Below are positions 40,715-49,945 of a DNA stretch of 64,000 bases, piece after piece (within the stretch, counting starts at the first letter, position 1; the number at the start of each line of letters is the position of its first letter). The DNA lies in contig NZ_BMNG01000003.1 of the NCBI RefSeq assembly GCF_014646335.1, positions 455,560 through 519,559 of the forward strand. The letters run 5' to 3'. The DNA comes from Streptomyces lasiicapitis. GTDB taxonomy: Bacteria; Actinomycetota; Actinomycetes; Streptomycetales; Streptomycetaceae. Under the pieces are notes generated by a model. That model was not told where the DNA came from, did no database searches, and saw only the letters and a list, made by a program, of their open reading frames with translations. The position numbers and the translations under genes are program-made.

Positions 40715-42183
40715 CAAGCGACCCAGTGCGGCTTGCGGCCCTCCGGCGAGCGGGGCAGGCCGTCGGACAGCGCCGTGGCCATGCGGTGGACTGCCTCGCG
40801 GAGGGTGTCTGGGGGAGCGGTGTACGGGATGCGGAGGCGCTGCTCGAACAGGCCGGGGTCGGGGGCGAAACAGGCGCCGCCCTCGATCCGTACGCCGTAG
40901 TCGAGGACCCGTTCCGCGAGGGCCGAGGCCACGGGTTCGTCGAGGTCCACCCAGAAGGACAGGCCGCCCGACGGCTGCTGCCAGGTCCACTGGGGGAGAT
41001 GTTCAGCCAGCGCAGCGGCCAGCGCGGTGCGCTGTTCGCGGAGTTGGTCGAGGCGCTCCGACAGCAGCTCCCCGGCCCGGTCAAGGAGCGCGAGGGCCAG
41101 GAGCTGGTCCAGGACCGAGCCGCCCATGTCGGTGGCGACGCGCTGCCCGGCGAGTTCGGTGACGAGCCGGGACGGCGCCCGCAGCCAGCCGATGCGCAGG
41201 CCGCCCCAGTGCGTCTTGCTCATCGAGCCGACCGTGATGACCTTGCCACCCGCGTCGGGCGCGGCGTGCGAGGCGAACGGCGCCGGGGCGGGCCCGTCGA
41301 GCGCCAGTTCCGCGAGCGTCTCGTCGATCACCAGCCAGGTGCCGGAGCGGTGCGCCGCGCGCAGCACGCGGGCGCGCTCCCCGTCGGGCATGAGGCAGCC
41401 CGTCGGATTGTGGAAGTCGGGGATCAGATAAGCCAGTCGGGGCACCGCCTGCCGCAGCGTCGACTCCATGATCTCCACGTCCCAGCCGGTGTCGGTCACC
41501 GGCACCGGCACCGTGCGAAGGCGGGCGCGGCGCATCGCCTCCAGCGCGTTCGGGTACGACGGGCTCTCGACCATGACCCGGTCGCCGGGCCGGCACAGCA
41601 GCCCCAGGACGAGGGAGAGCGCGTGCTGCGCGCCCGATGTCAGCAGGATCTGCTCCGGCACCGTGGCCAGGCCCCGCCGGGTGAACCGCTCGGCGACGGC
41701 CGCCCGCAACTCGGCCAGGCCGTACGGGTGGTAGCCGGGAGTGTGCGCGTGCGCGGCCAACTGCGGGGTGACCTCGGCGAGCGCGTCGGCGAGCGCCCGC
41801 TCCGGCAGCGCAGGCGCCGCCCTCGCCAGGTCGATCGCGCTGTCGCGGGGCCGCAGCAGCCGGGTGACCGCGCCCGGCGTGCGGCCCTCGGGCAGCTGGG
41901 TCCACGTACCCGAACCCTGCCTGCTGCGCGCGTAGCCGCCCTCCCGCAGCAGGTCGTATACAGCCGTGATCGTGGCCCTGCTGGTGTTCAGGGCGGTGGC
42001 GAGCTCCCGTTCGGCGGGGAGCCTGACGTGCAGCGCGATCCGTCCGTCGAGGATCAACTGGCTGATCGCGCGGGCGAGATGGCGGTACGCGGGCCGCGCC
42101 CCGGCCGGGTCGGGCAGCAGCGCGGCGAGCCGACGGCTGCCCAGGGTGCGGTCCCCGGACGCGGTCGCTTCCCACTCCGCCAT
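40714..42183 (-). CDS. MocR-type regulator (GntR helix-turn-helix fused to aminotransferase)
   Basis: A 489-residue fusion of a GntR winged helix-turn-helix (about 30-100, with LPAERELATALNTSRATITAVYDLLREGGY) and a fold type I aminotransferase domain. The pyridoxal phosphate lysine is in GSMSKTHWGGLRIGW. MocR proteins use PLP or an adduct as effector. This one diverges from a YczE-family membrane protein gene, the arrangement known for YczR-type regulators, so YczE is the probable target. ATTGGCC repeats lie between the two genes. The ATG at 42183 begins MAEWEATA. Confidence 0.92.
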   Translation of the reverse strand: MAEWEATASGDRTLGSRRLAALLPDPAGARPAYRHLARAISQLILDGRIALHVRLPAERELATALNTSRATITAVYDLLREGGYARSRQGSGTWTQLPEGRTPGAVTRLLRPRDSAIDLARAAPALPERALADALAEVTPQLAAHAHTPGYHPYGLAELRAAVAERFTRRGLATVPEQILLTSGAQHALSLVLGLLCRPGDRVMVESPSYPNALEAMRRARLRTVPVPVTDTGWDVEIMESTLRQAVPRLAYLIPDFHNPTGCLMPDGERARVLRAAHRSGTWLVIDETLAELALDGPAPAPFASHAAPDAGGKVITVGSMSKTHWGGLRIGWLRAPSRLVTELAGQRVATDMGGSVLDQLLALALLDRAGELLSERLDQLREQRTALAAALAEHLPQWTWQQPSGGLSFWVDLDEPVASALAERVLDYGVRIEGGACFAPDPGLFEQRLRIPYTAPPDTLREAVHRMATALSDGLPRSPEGRKPHWVA

Positions 42184-42197
42184 ACCATTCCCCCTGG

Positions 42198-42248
42198 ATT
42201 GGCCATGTTTTACGGACCAATCACTCTACAGACTCGCCCTCATTGGCC
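42198..42248. promoter_or_regulatory. candidate MocR operator: ATTGGCC direct repeats plus an inverted half
   Basis: ATTGGCC occurs at 42198-42204 and 42242-42248, 44 bp apart (about four helical turns), with the inverted version GGACCAAT at 42214-42221. It lies just upstream of the MocR start and before the YczE gene. Direct repeats with an additional inverted half-site are typical of MocR operators. Confidence 0.55.
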
Positions 42249-42327
42249 TTGAGAAAGAGGCCTCTCCCCGCTCGGCCCCGGACGGCCGGGCCTTGAGGTG
42301 AACGAGCACCTGTGGAGGCACCCCCGC

Positions 42328-43041
42328 ATGCGGCACCCCGCCGACGACACCGCCGACCGGACCCCCGGCCCGCCCCCGCTCACCTACGTCCCCCTCCGCG
42401 AGCACCCCCTCAGACGCTTCCCCCAACTCTTCCTGGGCCTCGCCCTGTACGGCCTCAGCATCGCCGTGATGGTCCGGGCCGGCCTCGGCGTCAGCCCCTG
42501 GAGCGTGCTGAACCAGGGCGTCGAACGCCACACCCCGCTGAGCTTCGGCACGGTCAGCGCGGTGGTCGGCGTCCTCGTGCTGCTGCTGTGGATACCGCTG
42601 CGGCAGCGGCCGAGGTTCGGCACGGGCGCCAACGTCGTCGTCGTGGCGTACGCGTCCGACCTCGGCCTCTGGCTCGTACCCGACGGACTCGGCCTCGCGG
42701 CCCGGACCGGCCTGCTCGTCGGCGGGATCCTCGCCAACGGCCTGTCCGTCGCCGTCTACGTGGGCGCGCGCTTCGGGCCGGGGCCCAGGGACGGCCTGAT
42801 GACGGGCCTGGCCGGGGTGACCGGTCGCTCCCTCCGGGTCGTGCGCACCCTGATCGAGGTCACCGTGCTCGCCGTGGGCTGGCTGCTCGGCGGGAGCGTG
42901 GGGGCGGGCACCGTCCTGTACGCGCTCGCCATGGGGCCCGTCACCCAGTACTTCCTGCCGTGGTGCGCGTACGCGGGGACTCCGGCCGCTGTGCCGGGGC
43001 GGGCTCGGCGGGCTCGTCTGGGGTCACCTCGTCGTGCGTGA
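42328..43041 (+). CDS. YczE/YitT-family membrane protein
   Basis: A 237-residue membrane protein with about five to six helices and the YczE-type blocks GLALYGLSIAVMVRAGLGVSPW and GARFGPGPRDGLMTGL. Function is unknown; members are often controlled by a divergent MocR regulator, as here, and a link to vitamin B6 or amino acid transport has been proposed. ATG at 42328 has GGAGG nine bases upstream; a GTG at 42298 would add ten residues. The last 33 codons overlap the MMPL gene on the other strand by 101 bp, which is unusually long. Confidence 0.87.
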   Translation: MRHPADDTADRTPGPPPLTYVPLREHPLRRFPQLFLGLALYGLSIAVMVRAGLGVSPWSVLNQGVERHTPLSFGTVSAVVGVLVLLLWIPLRQRPRFGTGANVVVVAYASDLGLWLVPDGLGLAARTGLLVGGILANGLSVAVYVGARFGPGPRDGLMTGLAGVTGRSLRVVRTLIEVTVLAVGWLLGGSVGAGTVLYALAMGPVTQYFLPWCAYAGTPAAVPGRARRARLGSPRRA

Positions 43042-45229
43042 GGTCGGGCATCCTGTGCAGCCACCGCGGCAGGTACCAGTTCCGCTCCCCGAGCAGCGCC
43101 ATCACGGCCGGAAGGAGCACGCCGCGGATCACCGTGGCGTCGATGAGGACCGCCGCCGCGAGGCCGACGCCCATCTGCTTCATCGACTGCATGGACAGCG
43201 TCCCGAAGATCGCGAACACCGCCACCATGATGACGGCCGCGCTGGTGACCACGCCCGCGGTGGTGACGACGCCGTGCGCGATCGCGTCCCGCGTCGTACG
43301 CCCCTGGAACCGCGCCTCCCGGATCCGCGAGACCACGAACACGTGGTAGTCCATCGACAGGCCGAACAGGATCACGAAGAGGAACAGCGGCAGCCACGCG
43401 ACGATCGCGCCCACCCCCTCCGCGCCGACGAGCGACGCGCCCCAGCCGTGCTGGAAGACCATGACGAGGATGCCGTACGCCGCCCCCACCGAGAGCAGGT
43501 TGAGCACGATCGAGGTGGCCGCGACGACCAGGGAGCGGAAGGAAAGCAGCATCAGCAGGAAGGCGAAGACCACCACGAAGGCGAAGACGGGCGGCACGGA
43601 CGAGCTGATCTGTTCGTTGAAGTCCTTGGACGAGGCGACCTGCCCGGTCACGGGCGCCTCCAGGCCGTCCACCTTCCCGAGCGTCGCGGGCCGCACCTCG
43701 TCGCGGATCAGCGTCAGGCTCTTCGCCGCCTCGTCCTGGTCGGAGCCGCCGATCAGGGGCACGCTCAGGACGGCCACGTTCTCCTTCTTGTGCAGGGTCA
43801 CGTCCACCGGCCCCTTGGACGCGCCCGAACTGACCGCCTGCGCACGGAAGTCGGCGATGGCCTTGGTGACGGCCGGGGAGTCGATGTCGTCCGCCTTGAC
43901 GACGACCTCGGCGGGTTCGGCGCCACCGGGGAACGCCTCGTTGACCCTTTCGTACGTCGCCACGATCGGCAGCGAGTCGCCGAACTCCTGGTCCAGGGTC
44001 AGCTCCTGGGTCTTCATGCCGAGCGCGGGCAGCGCGATCGCCGCGAGCGTGCCCGCCGCGAGCACCGTCCACAGCAGCGGCCGCCGCAGCACCCCGCCGA
44101 CCACGGTCCGCCACAGCCTGCTCTCGTTGCCGTCCGGCCGACCGGACCGCTGCCGACGCCGCAGGAACGGAAGCCGCCCCTTCTCCACCCGCTCGCCGAG
44201 CAGCGAGAGCAGCGCGGGAAGGACCGTCACCGAGCCGACCATCGCCACCGCCACGACCATGAGCGACGCCAGGCCCATCGCCTCGAAGTCGGTGATCCCC
44301 GTGAACAGCATGCCCGCCATCGCCACGCACACTGTGATGCCGGAGACGACCACGGCCCGGCCGCTGGTCGCCGCGGCGATCCGCAGCGCCGTCTGCGGGT
44401 CGCGGCCCTTCTCCCGCTCCTCGCGCTCGCGCCGCAGATAGAACAGGCAGTAGTCGACGCCGACGGCGAGGCCCACGAGCAGCATCACCGAGTTCGCCAC
44501 GTCGCTCATCGGCTGCACATGGCTCACAAGGGCCATCAGGCCCATCGTCGCCACGATCGCGGAGATCGCGAGCAGCACCGGGAGCAGCGCCGCCACCAGC
44601 GCGCCGAACGCGATCAGCAGAATGCCGAACGCGACGGGCACCGCGGAGTACTCGGCCTGCTGGAAGTCGCTGCCGAAGGCGTCCTCGAACGTCTTCTCCA
44701 TGCTGGCGCCGCCGATCTCCTCGATCCGCAGCCCCGCGCCCTCGTGCCGGTCCGCCACGGCCTCGACGGCCTTCAGGACCGGCTCCACCCGGTCCATCGA
44801 GTCGTCGGGGTCGCCGCGCAGGTCCAGCTGGACGAGCGCGCTGCGGCCGTCCTTGGATATCGATCCGGACTTGTACGGGGAGGTGACGGCCGAGGTCTCG
44901 CCGGTGCCGCGTACCGCCTTGATGACGTCGTCGACCGCGGCCCGGAAGCGCGGGTCGGTGGCCTTCGGTCCTTCGCTCCCGCGGGCCTGCACGAGCACCG
45001 TCTCGCCGGTCGGTTCCTCGACGCCCGCGTCGTCGGTGATGCGCTGCGCCTGGCTGGTCTCGCCCTTGAGGTCGCCCTCCGGCGCCTCGGCCCGGCCCAC
45101 GGCCGAACCGACGCCCGTCGCCAGGACGACGAACAGGACCCAGACGCCGACCGCCGCCCAGCGATGCCGCGCGCTCCAGGCCCCGGCCCGCGCGGCGAAG
45201 CCCCGCACAGGCGTGCTTCCTCTGCTCAT
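42941..45229 (-). CDS. MMPL/RND-family membrane transporter
   Basis: A 762-residue transporter with about 12 helices in two homologous halves, each with a large extracellular loop. The helix carrying the proton-relay residues reads VGVDYCLFYLRREREE in the first half and FGLSMDYHVFVVSRIREA in the second. Actinobacterial relatives export lipids, glycolipids or antibiotics by proton antiport. The start at 45229 (MSRGSTPVRGF) is chosen because upstream residues are unlike the family. No regulator is adjacent. The 3' end overlaps the YczE gene tail-to-tail. Confidence 0.92.
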   Translation of the reverse strand: MSRGSTPVRGFAARAGAWSARHRWAAVGVWVLFVVLATGVGSAVGRAEAPEGDLKGETSQAQRITDDAGVEEPTGETVLVQARGSEGPKATDPRFRAAVDDVIKAVRGTGETSAVTSPYKSGSISKDGRSALVQLDLRGDPDDSMDRVEPVLKAVEAVADRHEGAGLRIEEIGGASMEKTFEDAFGSDFQQAEYSAVPVAFGILLIAFGALVAALLPVLLAISAIVATMGLMALVSHVQPMSDVANSVMLLVGLAVGVDYCLFYLRREREEREKGRDPQTALRIAAATSGRAVVVSGITVCVAMAGMLFTGITDFEAMGLASLMVVAVAMVGSVTVLPALLSLLGERVEKGRLPFLRRRQRSGRPDGNESRLWRTVVGGVLRRPLLWTVLAAGTLAAIALPALGMKTQELTLDQEFGDSLPIVATYERVNEAFPGGAEPAEVVVKADDIDSPAVTKAIADFRAQAVSSGASKGPVDVTLHKKENVAVLSVPLIGGSDQDEAAKSLTLIRDEVRPATLGKVDGLEAPVTGQVASSKDFNEQISSSVPPVFAFVVVFAFLLMLLSFRSLVVAATSIVLNLLSVGAAYGILVMVFQHGWGASLVGAEGVGAIVAWLPLFLFVILFGLSMDYHVFVVSRIREARFQGRTTRDAIAHGVVTTAGVVTSAAVIMVAVFAIFGTLSMQSMKQMGVGLAAAVLIDATVIRGVLLPAVMALLGERNWYLPRWLHRMPDLTHDEVTPDEPAEPAPAQRPESPRTRTTAGSTG

Positions 45230-45682
45230 GGTGGAGTCGCCCCCCGTCGTGTGGCGGCGGCACCGCGCCACCACCCCTGCTGACGAAGCTAGGGCGGCGC
45301 GGGGAGCGGAACGTCCTGCCCACAGGTGAGGTGGCGGCCCGTCTGAGGGAGGACACCGGCGCCTCAAGCCCCCTACACCTATCGGGACTTGGCACCTACA
45401 CCTATCCGGTCACAGGGCCTTCGCACACGGAGGAATACGTTCCAAGGTGTCCGTTCTGTCAAGGGGACCCCCATTTGTTATTACAGAACCTTGTTGAACA
45501 AGTCACAGGCGCATGAAGGTATTGATCTGCGCGCGTCATTCAGACAAGGTTTCGTCCCAACGCCCAAAGATCTTCAGTTCTTTCGGAGTTCGCCGGGCGC
45601 CGCAGCCATGGCTGCGTACAGCGCGAAAAGCTTTGAAACCCCCCACATCCCCCCACAACGCACCACGAGGAGACCCCTCTTC
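45230..45682. other. long AT-richer upstream region between MMPL and protease genes
   Basis: 453 bp without a convincing gene. CCTACACCTATC-like sequence occurs twice around 45367-45405, the palindrome CTTGTT-G-AACAAG is at 45490-45502, and the stretch around 45470-45560 is noticeably less GC-rich than the coding neighbours. This looks like an extended control region for the secreted protease gene, but I could not place a promoter with confidence. Confidence 0.5.
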
Positions 45683-46891
45683 ATGGCTACACACAAGCGT
45701 GCTCGCACGATGAAGCTCACCGCGGCGATAGCCACCGCCGCCACCGCGGTGGGAGTGACCGTCTTCGCCGGCTCGTTCGCCGGGGCCTCGACCCCCGCCG
45801 AGGGCAAGGTCTACGGCGCGGACGCCAAGGGCGCCGTCGACGGCAGCTACATCGTGCTGCTCGACGAGAAGGCCGACAAGGACGCCAAGTCCGACCTCGC
45901 CCAGGAGTACGGCGGCAAGCTCAGCCGCAACTACTCCTCGGCCGTCAACGGCTTCGCCGCCAAGAGCCTGTCCGAGACCGAGGCCAAGCGCCTGGCCGCC
46001 GACCCGGCCGTCGGCAAGGTCGTGCAGAGCAAGAAGTTCTCGATCGACGCCACCCAGGACAACCCGCCGTCGTGGGGCCTGGACCGCATCGACCAGGCCG
46101 ACACGGCCGGCGACAAGAAGTACACCTACCCCGACGCCGCGGGCGAGGGCGTCACCGCGTACGTCATCGACACCGGTGTCCGCGTCAGCCACAAGGACTT
46201 CGGCGGCCGCGCCACCTCCGGCTTCGACGCCGTCGACAACGACGACAACGCCGACGACGGCAACGGCCACGGCACCCACGTCGCGGGCACCATCGCCGGT
46301 GACGCGCACGGCGTCGCCAAGAAGGCGAAGATCGTCGCCGTCCGCGTCCTGGACGACCAGGGCTCCGGCACCACCGAGCAGGTCGTCGCGGGCATCGACT
46401 GGGTCACCAAGAACCATCAGGGCCCCTCCGTCGCCAACATGAGCCTCGGCGGCGGCGCCGACGAGGCCCTGGACGAGGCCGTCAAGAAGTCCATCGCCGC
46501 CGGCGTCACCTACGGCGTGGCCGCGGGCAACGAGTCCAGCGACGCCGGCCAGGGCTCCCCGGCCCGCGTCAAGGAGGCCATCACGGTCGCCTCCTCGACC
46601 AAGGACGACGAGCAGTCCGACTTCTCCAACTTCGGCTCCGTCGTGGACATCTACGCCCCGGGCTCGGACATCACGTCCGCCTGGAACACCGGCGACGACG
46701 CCACCAAGACGATCTCCGGCACCTCGATGGCGACCCCGCACGTCGTCGGCGCCGCGGCCGTCTACCTCGGCGCCCACAAGGACGCCAAGCCCGACGCCGT
46801 CGCCAAGGCACTGACCGACGGTGCCACGCCGGACAAGATCTCCAACCCGAGCGAGGGCACGCCCAACAAGCTCCTGAAGGTCGTCGAGTAA
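45683..46891 (+). CDS. secreted subtilisin-like serine protease (S8) with I9 propeptide
   Basis: A 402-residue prepro-protease. Signal peptide about 1-36; inhibitor I9-type propeptide about 53-122 (GSYIVLLDEKA...VVQSKKFSI); then the catalytic domain with Asp163 in VIDTGV, His196 in GHGTHVAG, oxyanion Asn283 in AAGNES and Ser348 in GTSMATPH. It is exported, self-processed and active outside the cell, as with the proteinase-K-like proteases of streptomycetes. The ATG at 45683 has GAGGAGA upstream; MKLTAA at 45710 is a possible later start. A strong terminator follows. Confidence 0.95.
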   Translation: MATHKRARTMKLTAAIATAATAVGVTVFAGSFAGASTPAEGKVYGADAKGAVDGSYIVLLDEKADKDAKSDLAQEYGGKLSRNYSSAVNGFAAKSLSETEAKRLAADPAVGKVVQSKKFSIDATQDNPPSWGLDRIDQADTAGDKKYTYPDAAGEGVTAYVIDTGVRVSHKDFGGRATSGFDAVDNDDNADDGNGHGTHVAGTIAGDAHGVAKKAKIVAVRVLDDQGSGTTEQVVAGIDWVTKNHQGPSVANMSLGGGADEALDEAVKKSIAAGVTYGVAAGNESSDAGQGSPARVKEAITVASSTKDDEQSDFSNFGSVVDIYAPGSDITSAWNTGDDATKTISGTSMATPHVVGAAAVYLGAHKDAKPDAVAKALTDGATPDKISNPSEGTPNKLLKVVE

Positions 46892-46933
46892 TCACGGCCC
46901 TCCGAGGGTCTGCCAAAGACAGGCTCTGAAGCC

Positions 46934-46974
46934 GGCGGTCGTCGTGCCCACCCCCACGGGGCACGGCGACCGCC
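46934..46974 (+). terminator. strong hairpin terminator after the protease gene
   Basis: Two 16-bp arms (46934-46949 and 46959-46974) pair at 15 positions plus one G-T wobble around a nine-base loop, and are followed by TT. The hairpin ends 13 bp before the next start codon. Confidence 0.8.
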
Positions 46975-46987
46975 TTATCGTGTGCGC

Positions 46988-47539
46988 ATGGCGACGAAGA
47001 TCTACGCGGCGCTGCTGCGCGGCATCAATGTGGGCGGCAGCAGAAAAGTGCCCATGGCACGCCTGCGCGCGCTCCTCGAAGGGCTCGGCCACGGCGACGT
47101 ACGCACCCATCTGCAGAGCGGCAACGCCGTCTTCACCGCCGACCACGGCGACGAGGACAGCCTCGCCGCCGAGATGGGCGAGGCCCTGGAGCGGGAATTC
47201 GGGTTCACCGTGCAGGTCCTGGTGCGCGACGCGGCGTATCTGAAGGCGGTGGCCGAGAGCTGCCCCTTCCCCGCCGACACGCTCGAAGGCAAGCAGTTGC
47301 ACGTCACGTACTTCTCGGCGCCCGTGGCCGCCGACCGGTTCGCCGGCGTCGACCAAGCGGCCTTCCTGCCGGAGGAGTTCCGCCTCGGCGACCGCGCCCT
47401 GTATCTGTACGCGCCCGAGGGCCTCGGCCGCTCCAAGCTCGGCGAGACCCTCATGCGCCCGGCGCTCACCAAGGGCCTCATCGCCACCAGCCGCAACTGG
47501 AACACCGTCACCAAGCTCGTGGAGATGACCGATGCGTGA
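46988..47539 (+). CDS. DUF1697-family protein
   Basis: A 183-residue protein with all hallmarks of DUF1697: YAALLRGINVGGSRKVPMA at the start, THLQSGNAVF at about 42-51, and GLIATSRNWNTVTKL near the end. Its biochemical role is unknown. The ATG at 46988 lacks a ribosome binding site; a GTG six bases upstream is an alternative, and leaderless translation is possible. Its last eight bases overlap the start of the next gene, so the two form an operon. Confidence 0.9.
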   Translation: MATKIYAALLRGINVGGSRKVPMARLRALLEGLGHGDVRTHLQSGNAVFTADHGDEDSLAAEMGEALEREFGFTVQVLVRDAAYLKAVAESCPFPADTLEGKQLHVTYFSAPVAADRFAGVDQAAFLPEEFRLGDRALYLYAPEGLGRSKLGETLMRPALTKGLIATSRNWNTVTKLVEMTDA

Positions 47540-47924
47540 CACGTCCGGACGCTCGGCCGCCGTCGAGGCCGCCATCGAGAACGAACTGCGCCTGCTCGAC
47601 CCCGAAGTGCGGGCCTCGCCCGAGGTGTTCGACACGTTCCTGCACCCGGAGTTCACCGAGTTCGGGGCGTCCGGCGCGCGCTGGGACCGCGAGTCGATCG
47701 TCAAGGTCCTCGCCGCCCGCCCCGACCCCGGCGGCCGGGCCACCACGACCTCCCGCATGCGCGGCGTCCAGCTCGCCGACGACGTGGTGCAGCTGACCTT
47801 CGACACCGACACCAACGGCCGGATGGTGCACCGCAGTTCACTGTGGCGGCGCACCCCCGAGGGCTGGCTGCTCTGGTTCCATCAGGGCACGCCGTTCACC
47901 CCCGAGCGGGCACCGGCAGGCTGA
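47532..47924 (+). CDS. DUF4440/NTF2-like protein
   Basis: A 130-residue NTF2-like fold protein: an N-terminal helix with IENELRLLDPEVRASPEVFDTFLHPEFTEFG-type spacing, then strands ending in HRSSLWRRTPEGWLLWFHQGTPF. Such small proteins are ketosteroid-isomerase-like enzymes or binding proteins; no catalytic residue can be assigned. It starts inside the DUF1697 gene (eight-base overlap). Its 3' end overlaps the transglutaminase-like gene on the opposite strand by 29 bp. Confidence 0.85.
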   Translation: MRDTSGRSAAVEAAIENELRLLDPEVRASPEVFDTFLHPEFTEFGASGARWDRESIVKVLAARPDPGGRATTTSRMRGVQLADDVVQLTFDTDTNGRMVHRSSLWRRTPEGWLLWFHQGTPFTPERAPAG

Positions 47925-48807
47925 CGGCACGCTCCCCGCCGTACGTGGTGTGCGAGACGATCTCGGCCGGCACGGCAAGCCGCGGATCGTCGAGCAGGCG
48001 GCGCACGGCGTCGGGGCGCCGGACGTCCGCCGCGCGCCCCGCGGCCGAGCCGGCGGCGGCCACGGCGTCGAGCAGCGCGAGCTCCTCCTCCGTGACGTCC
48101 GCGCCGTCCTTCTCCATCAGGCCCCAGCCGTCCCACGGCAGCGCCTCCACGCCGCCGAGCGCTGCGAGATCGGCCACCACGTCCGCGCGCACCAGCGTCC
48201 AGCCCTTGATCGTGGGGACGGTGCTCACCCCGAACGTGTCCGGGTCCGCGCGGCCCTCCCGGCACGCCCGCCACGCGTCCCCGGCGACCAGGAACTCCGT
48301 GCGCGGTACGTCCATGGGGTCGAAGGAGATGTCGTACAGACCGCCGATGAGCTGCGCGTCCGCGAGCACCCAGCCGCGGTCGGCCGTCCAGAACTCGGTC
48401 ACCCAGTGGTTGTCGTTCAGACCCTGCTGGAAGTACGTCCCATAGCCGCACCGCAGACGCGCCGGGGCGCCCGTGGCCCGCAGCAGCGAGCACAGCAGCA
48501 GCGCGAAGTCCCGGCAGGTGCCCACGAACCGGGCCGCGGGCTCCCGGACCTCGGTGAGCGGAGTGTCGCCGCGCTCGCCCAGGATGCGCAGGACGTCCTC
48601 CGCGTACCGCGACTCGGCGTCCTCGCGCATCCGCTCCTCGGGCACCGCGTAGCCGAAGCGGCCGCCTTCCTCGCGGTGCAGCAGGACACCGCGTACGAGG
48701 GCGGCGAGTGCGGCCGGGTCGCGGGGGAGCGGGGTGGAGCCGACAAGGGGGGCGAGGCGGGGGCCGGGGTCGGTGTACGGGCTCTGGGTCAGGTAGTCGC
48801 TGTCCAT
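47896..48807 (-). CDS. transglutaminase-like cysteine protease-fold protein
   Basis: A 303-residue protein with a transglutaminase-core domain. The catalytic triad is visible: Cys98 in VGTCRDFA, His134 in DNHWVTEFW and Asp150 in WVLADAQ. Bacterial members mostly act as peptidases or amidases rather than cross-linking enzymes. No signal peptide is present, so it is probably cytoplasmic. The C-terminal region (about 215-300) contains no known motif that I can name. It lies alone on the minus strand between a small operon and the ketopantoate-reductase-like gene. Confidence 0.85.
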   Translation of the reverse strand: MDSDYLTQSPYTDPGPRLAPLVGSTPLPRDPAALAALVRGVLLHREEGGRFGYAVPEERMREDAESRYAEDVLRILGERGDTPLTEVREPAARFVGTCRDFALLLCSLLRATGAPARLRCGYGTYFQQGLNDNHWVTEFWTADRGWVLADAQLIGGLYDISFDPMDVPRTEFLVAGDAWRACREGRADPDTFGVSTVPTIKGWTLVRADVVADLAALGGVEALPWDGWGLMEKDGADVTEEELALLDAVAAAGSAAGRAADVRRPDAVRRLLDDPRLAVPAEIVSHTTYGGERAVSLPVPARG

Positions 48808-48928
48808 GGCGGGAGCGTGGGGTCTGACCCTGGGGGAAGGTCCAGGGCGCGGCGGGGGAGTGGGGTGGCAGGGTCAAGTTTCGGAAAGATCTTGACCGTT
48901 CATCGATCGTCCGTGCGAGGCTCGCCGT

Positions 48929-49933
48929 ATGCGCTACATCATCATCGGAGCGGGAGCCATCGGCGGCAGCGTCGGCGGACGCCTCGCCGAGGCCGGTCAT
49001 GACGTCGTCCTGGTCGCGCGCGGCACGCACCGCGAGGTGCTGCGGGAGCGCGGGCTCACCCTCACGACGCCCGACGGGACCCGCACCCACCGCCTCCCCG
49101 TCGTCGAGAACCCCGCCGAACTGGGCGAGTTGCACCCCGACGACGTACTCGCCCTCGCCGTCAAGACGCAGGACGCCGAAGCCGCGCTCGATGCCTGGAG
49201 CGCACGGCCCGTCGCGGGCGGCGGCACCGCCGCCGAGGCGCTGCCGCTGGTCTGCGCGCAGAACGGTGTCGAGAGCGAGCGGATGGCGCTGCGTCGCTTC
49301 CGCCGCGTGTACGGCATGTGCGTGTGGCTGCCGTCCACGTACGTCGAGCCGGGCGCAGTCTCGGCCGCGGGTGCCCCCTACACCGGCATGCTCCACCTCG
49401 GCCGGTACCCGGCGGGGACGGACGACACCGCGCGCCGTATCGCCGCCGACCTGGAGAGCGGCAGGCTGCTCGCGCCGGTGGTCGCCGACGTCATGCGCTG
49501 GAAGTACGGCAAGCTCCTCGGCAACCTCGCCAACGCCGTCGAGGCCCTCACCGGACCGCTCACCGGCGAGGAGGTCCTTGACCTGGTCCGGCGGGCCCGC
49601 GCCGAGGGCGAGGCCGTGCTGGCCGCCGCCGGGATCGAGGCCGTGGGCGAGCAGGAGCAGAAGGACACCCGGGCGGACCGGATCCGCCTCGAACCCCTCG
49701 ACGGCAGCCCGCGCGGCGGCGGTTCCTCCTGGCAGAGCCTCAGCCGGGGCACCGGCACCATCGAGGCCGACTACCTCAACGGCGAGATCGCCCTCCTCGG
49801 GCGCCTGCACGGGGTGCCGACGCCGGTGAGCGAGACGCTCCAGCGGCTGGCGAACGAGTTCGCCCGGGAGCGGAGGGAGGCGGGGGCGATGGGGGTGGGG
49901 GAGCTGGTCGCGTTGGTGGACAAGGCGTCGTAG
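48929..49933 (+). CDS. ketopantoate reductase family (PanE/ApbA) dehydrogenase
   Basis: A 334-residue NADPH-dependent reductase. The Rossmann dinucleotide motif GAGAIGG is at residues 7-13, and the C-terminal helical domain contains KYGKLLGNLANAVEAL with the catalytic Lys and the Asn typical of the family. The authentic PanE reduces 2-ketopantoate for pantothenate synthesis, but this family also contains many reductases of other 2-keto compounds, and no pantothenate genes are nearby, so I do not assign the gene name. It ends 12 bp from a converging GNAT gene. Confidence 0.87.
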   Translation: MRYIIIGAGAIGGSVGGRLAEAGHDVVLVARGTHREVLRERGLTLTTPDGTRTHRLPVVENPAELGELHPDDVLALAVKTQDAEAALDAWSARPVAGGGTAAEALPLVCAQNGVESERMALRRFRRVYGMCVWLPSTYVEPGAVSAAGAPYTGMLHLGRYPAGTDDTARRIAADLESGRLLAPVVADVMRWKYGKLLGNLANAVEALTGPLTGEEVLDLVRRARAEGEAVLAAAGIEAVGEQEQKDTRADRIRLEPLDGSPRGGGSSWQSLSRGTGTIEADYLNGEIALLGRLHGVPTPVSETLQRLANEFARERREAGAMGVGELVALVDKAS

Positions 49934-49945
49934 GGGCCGCGAGCC

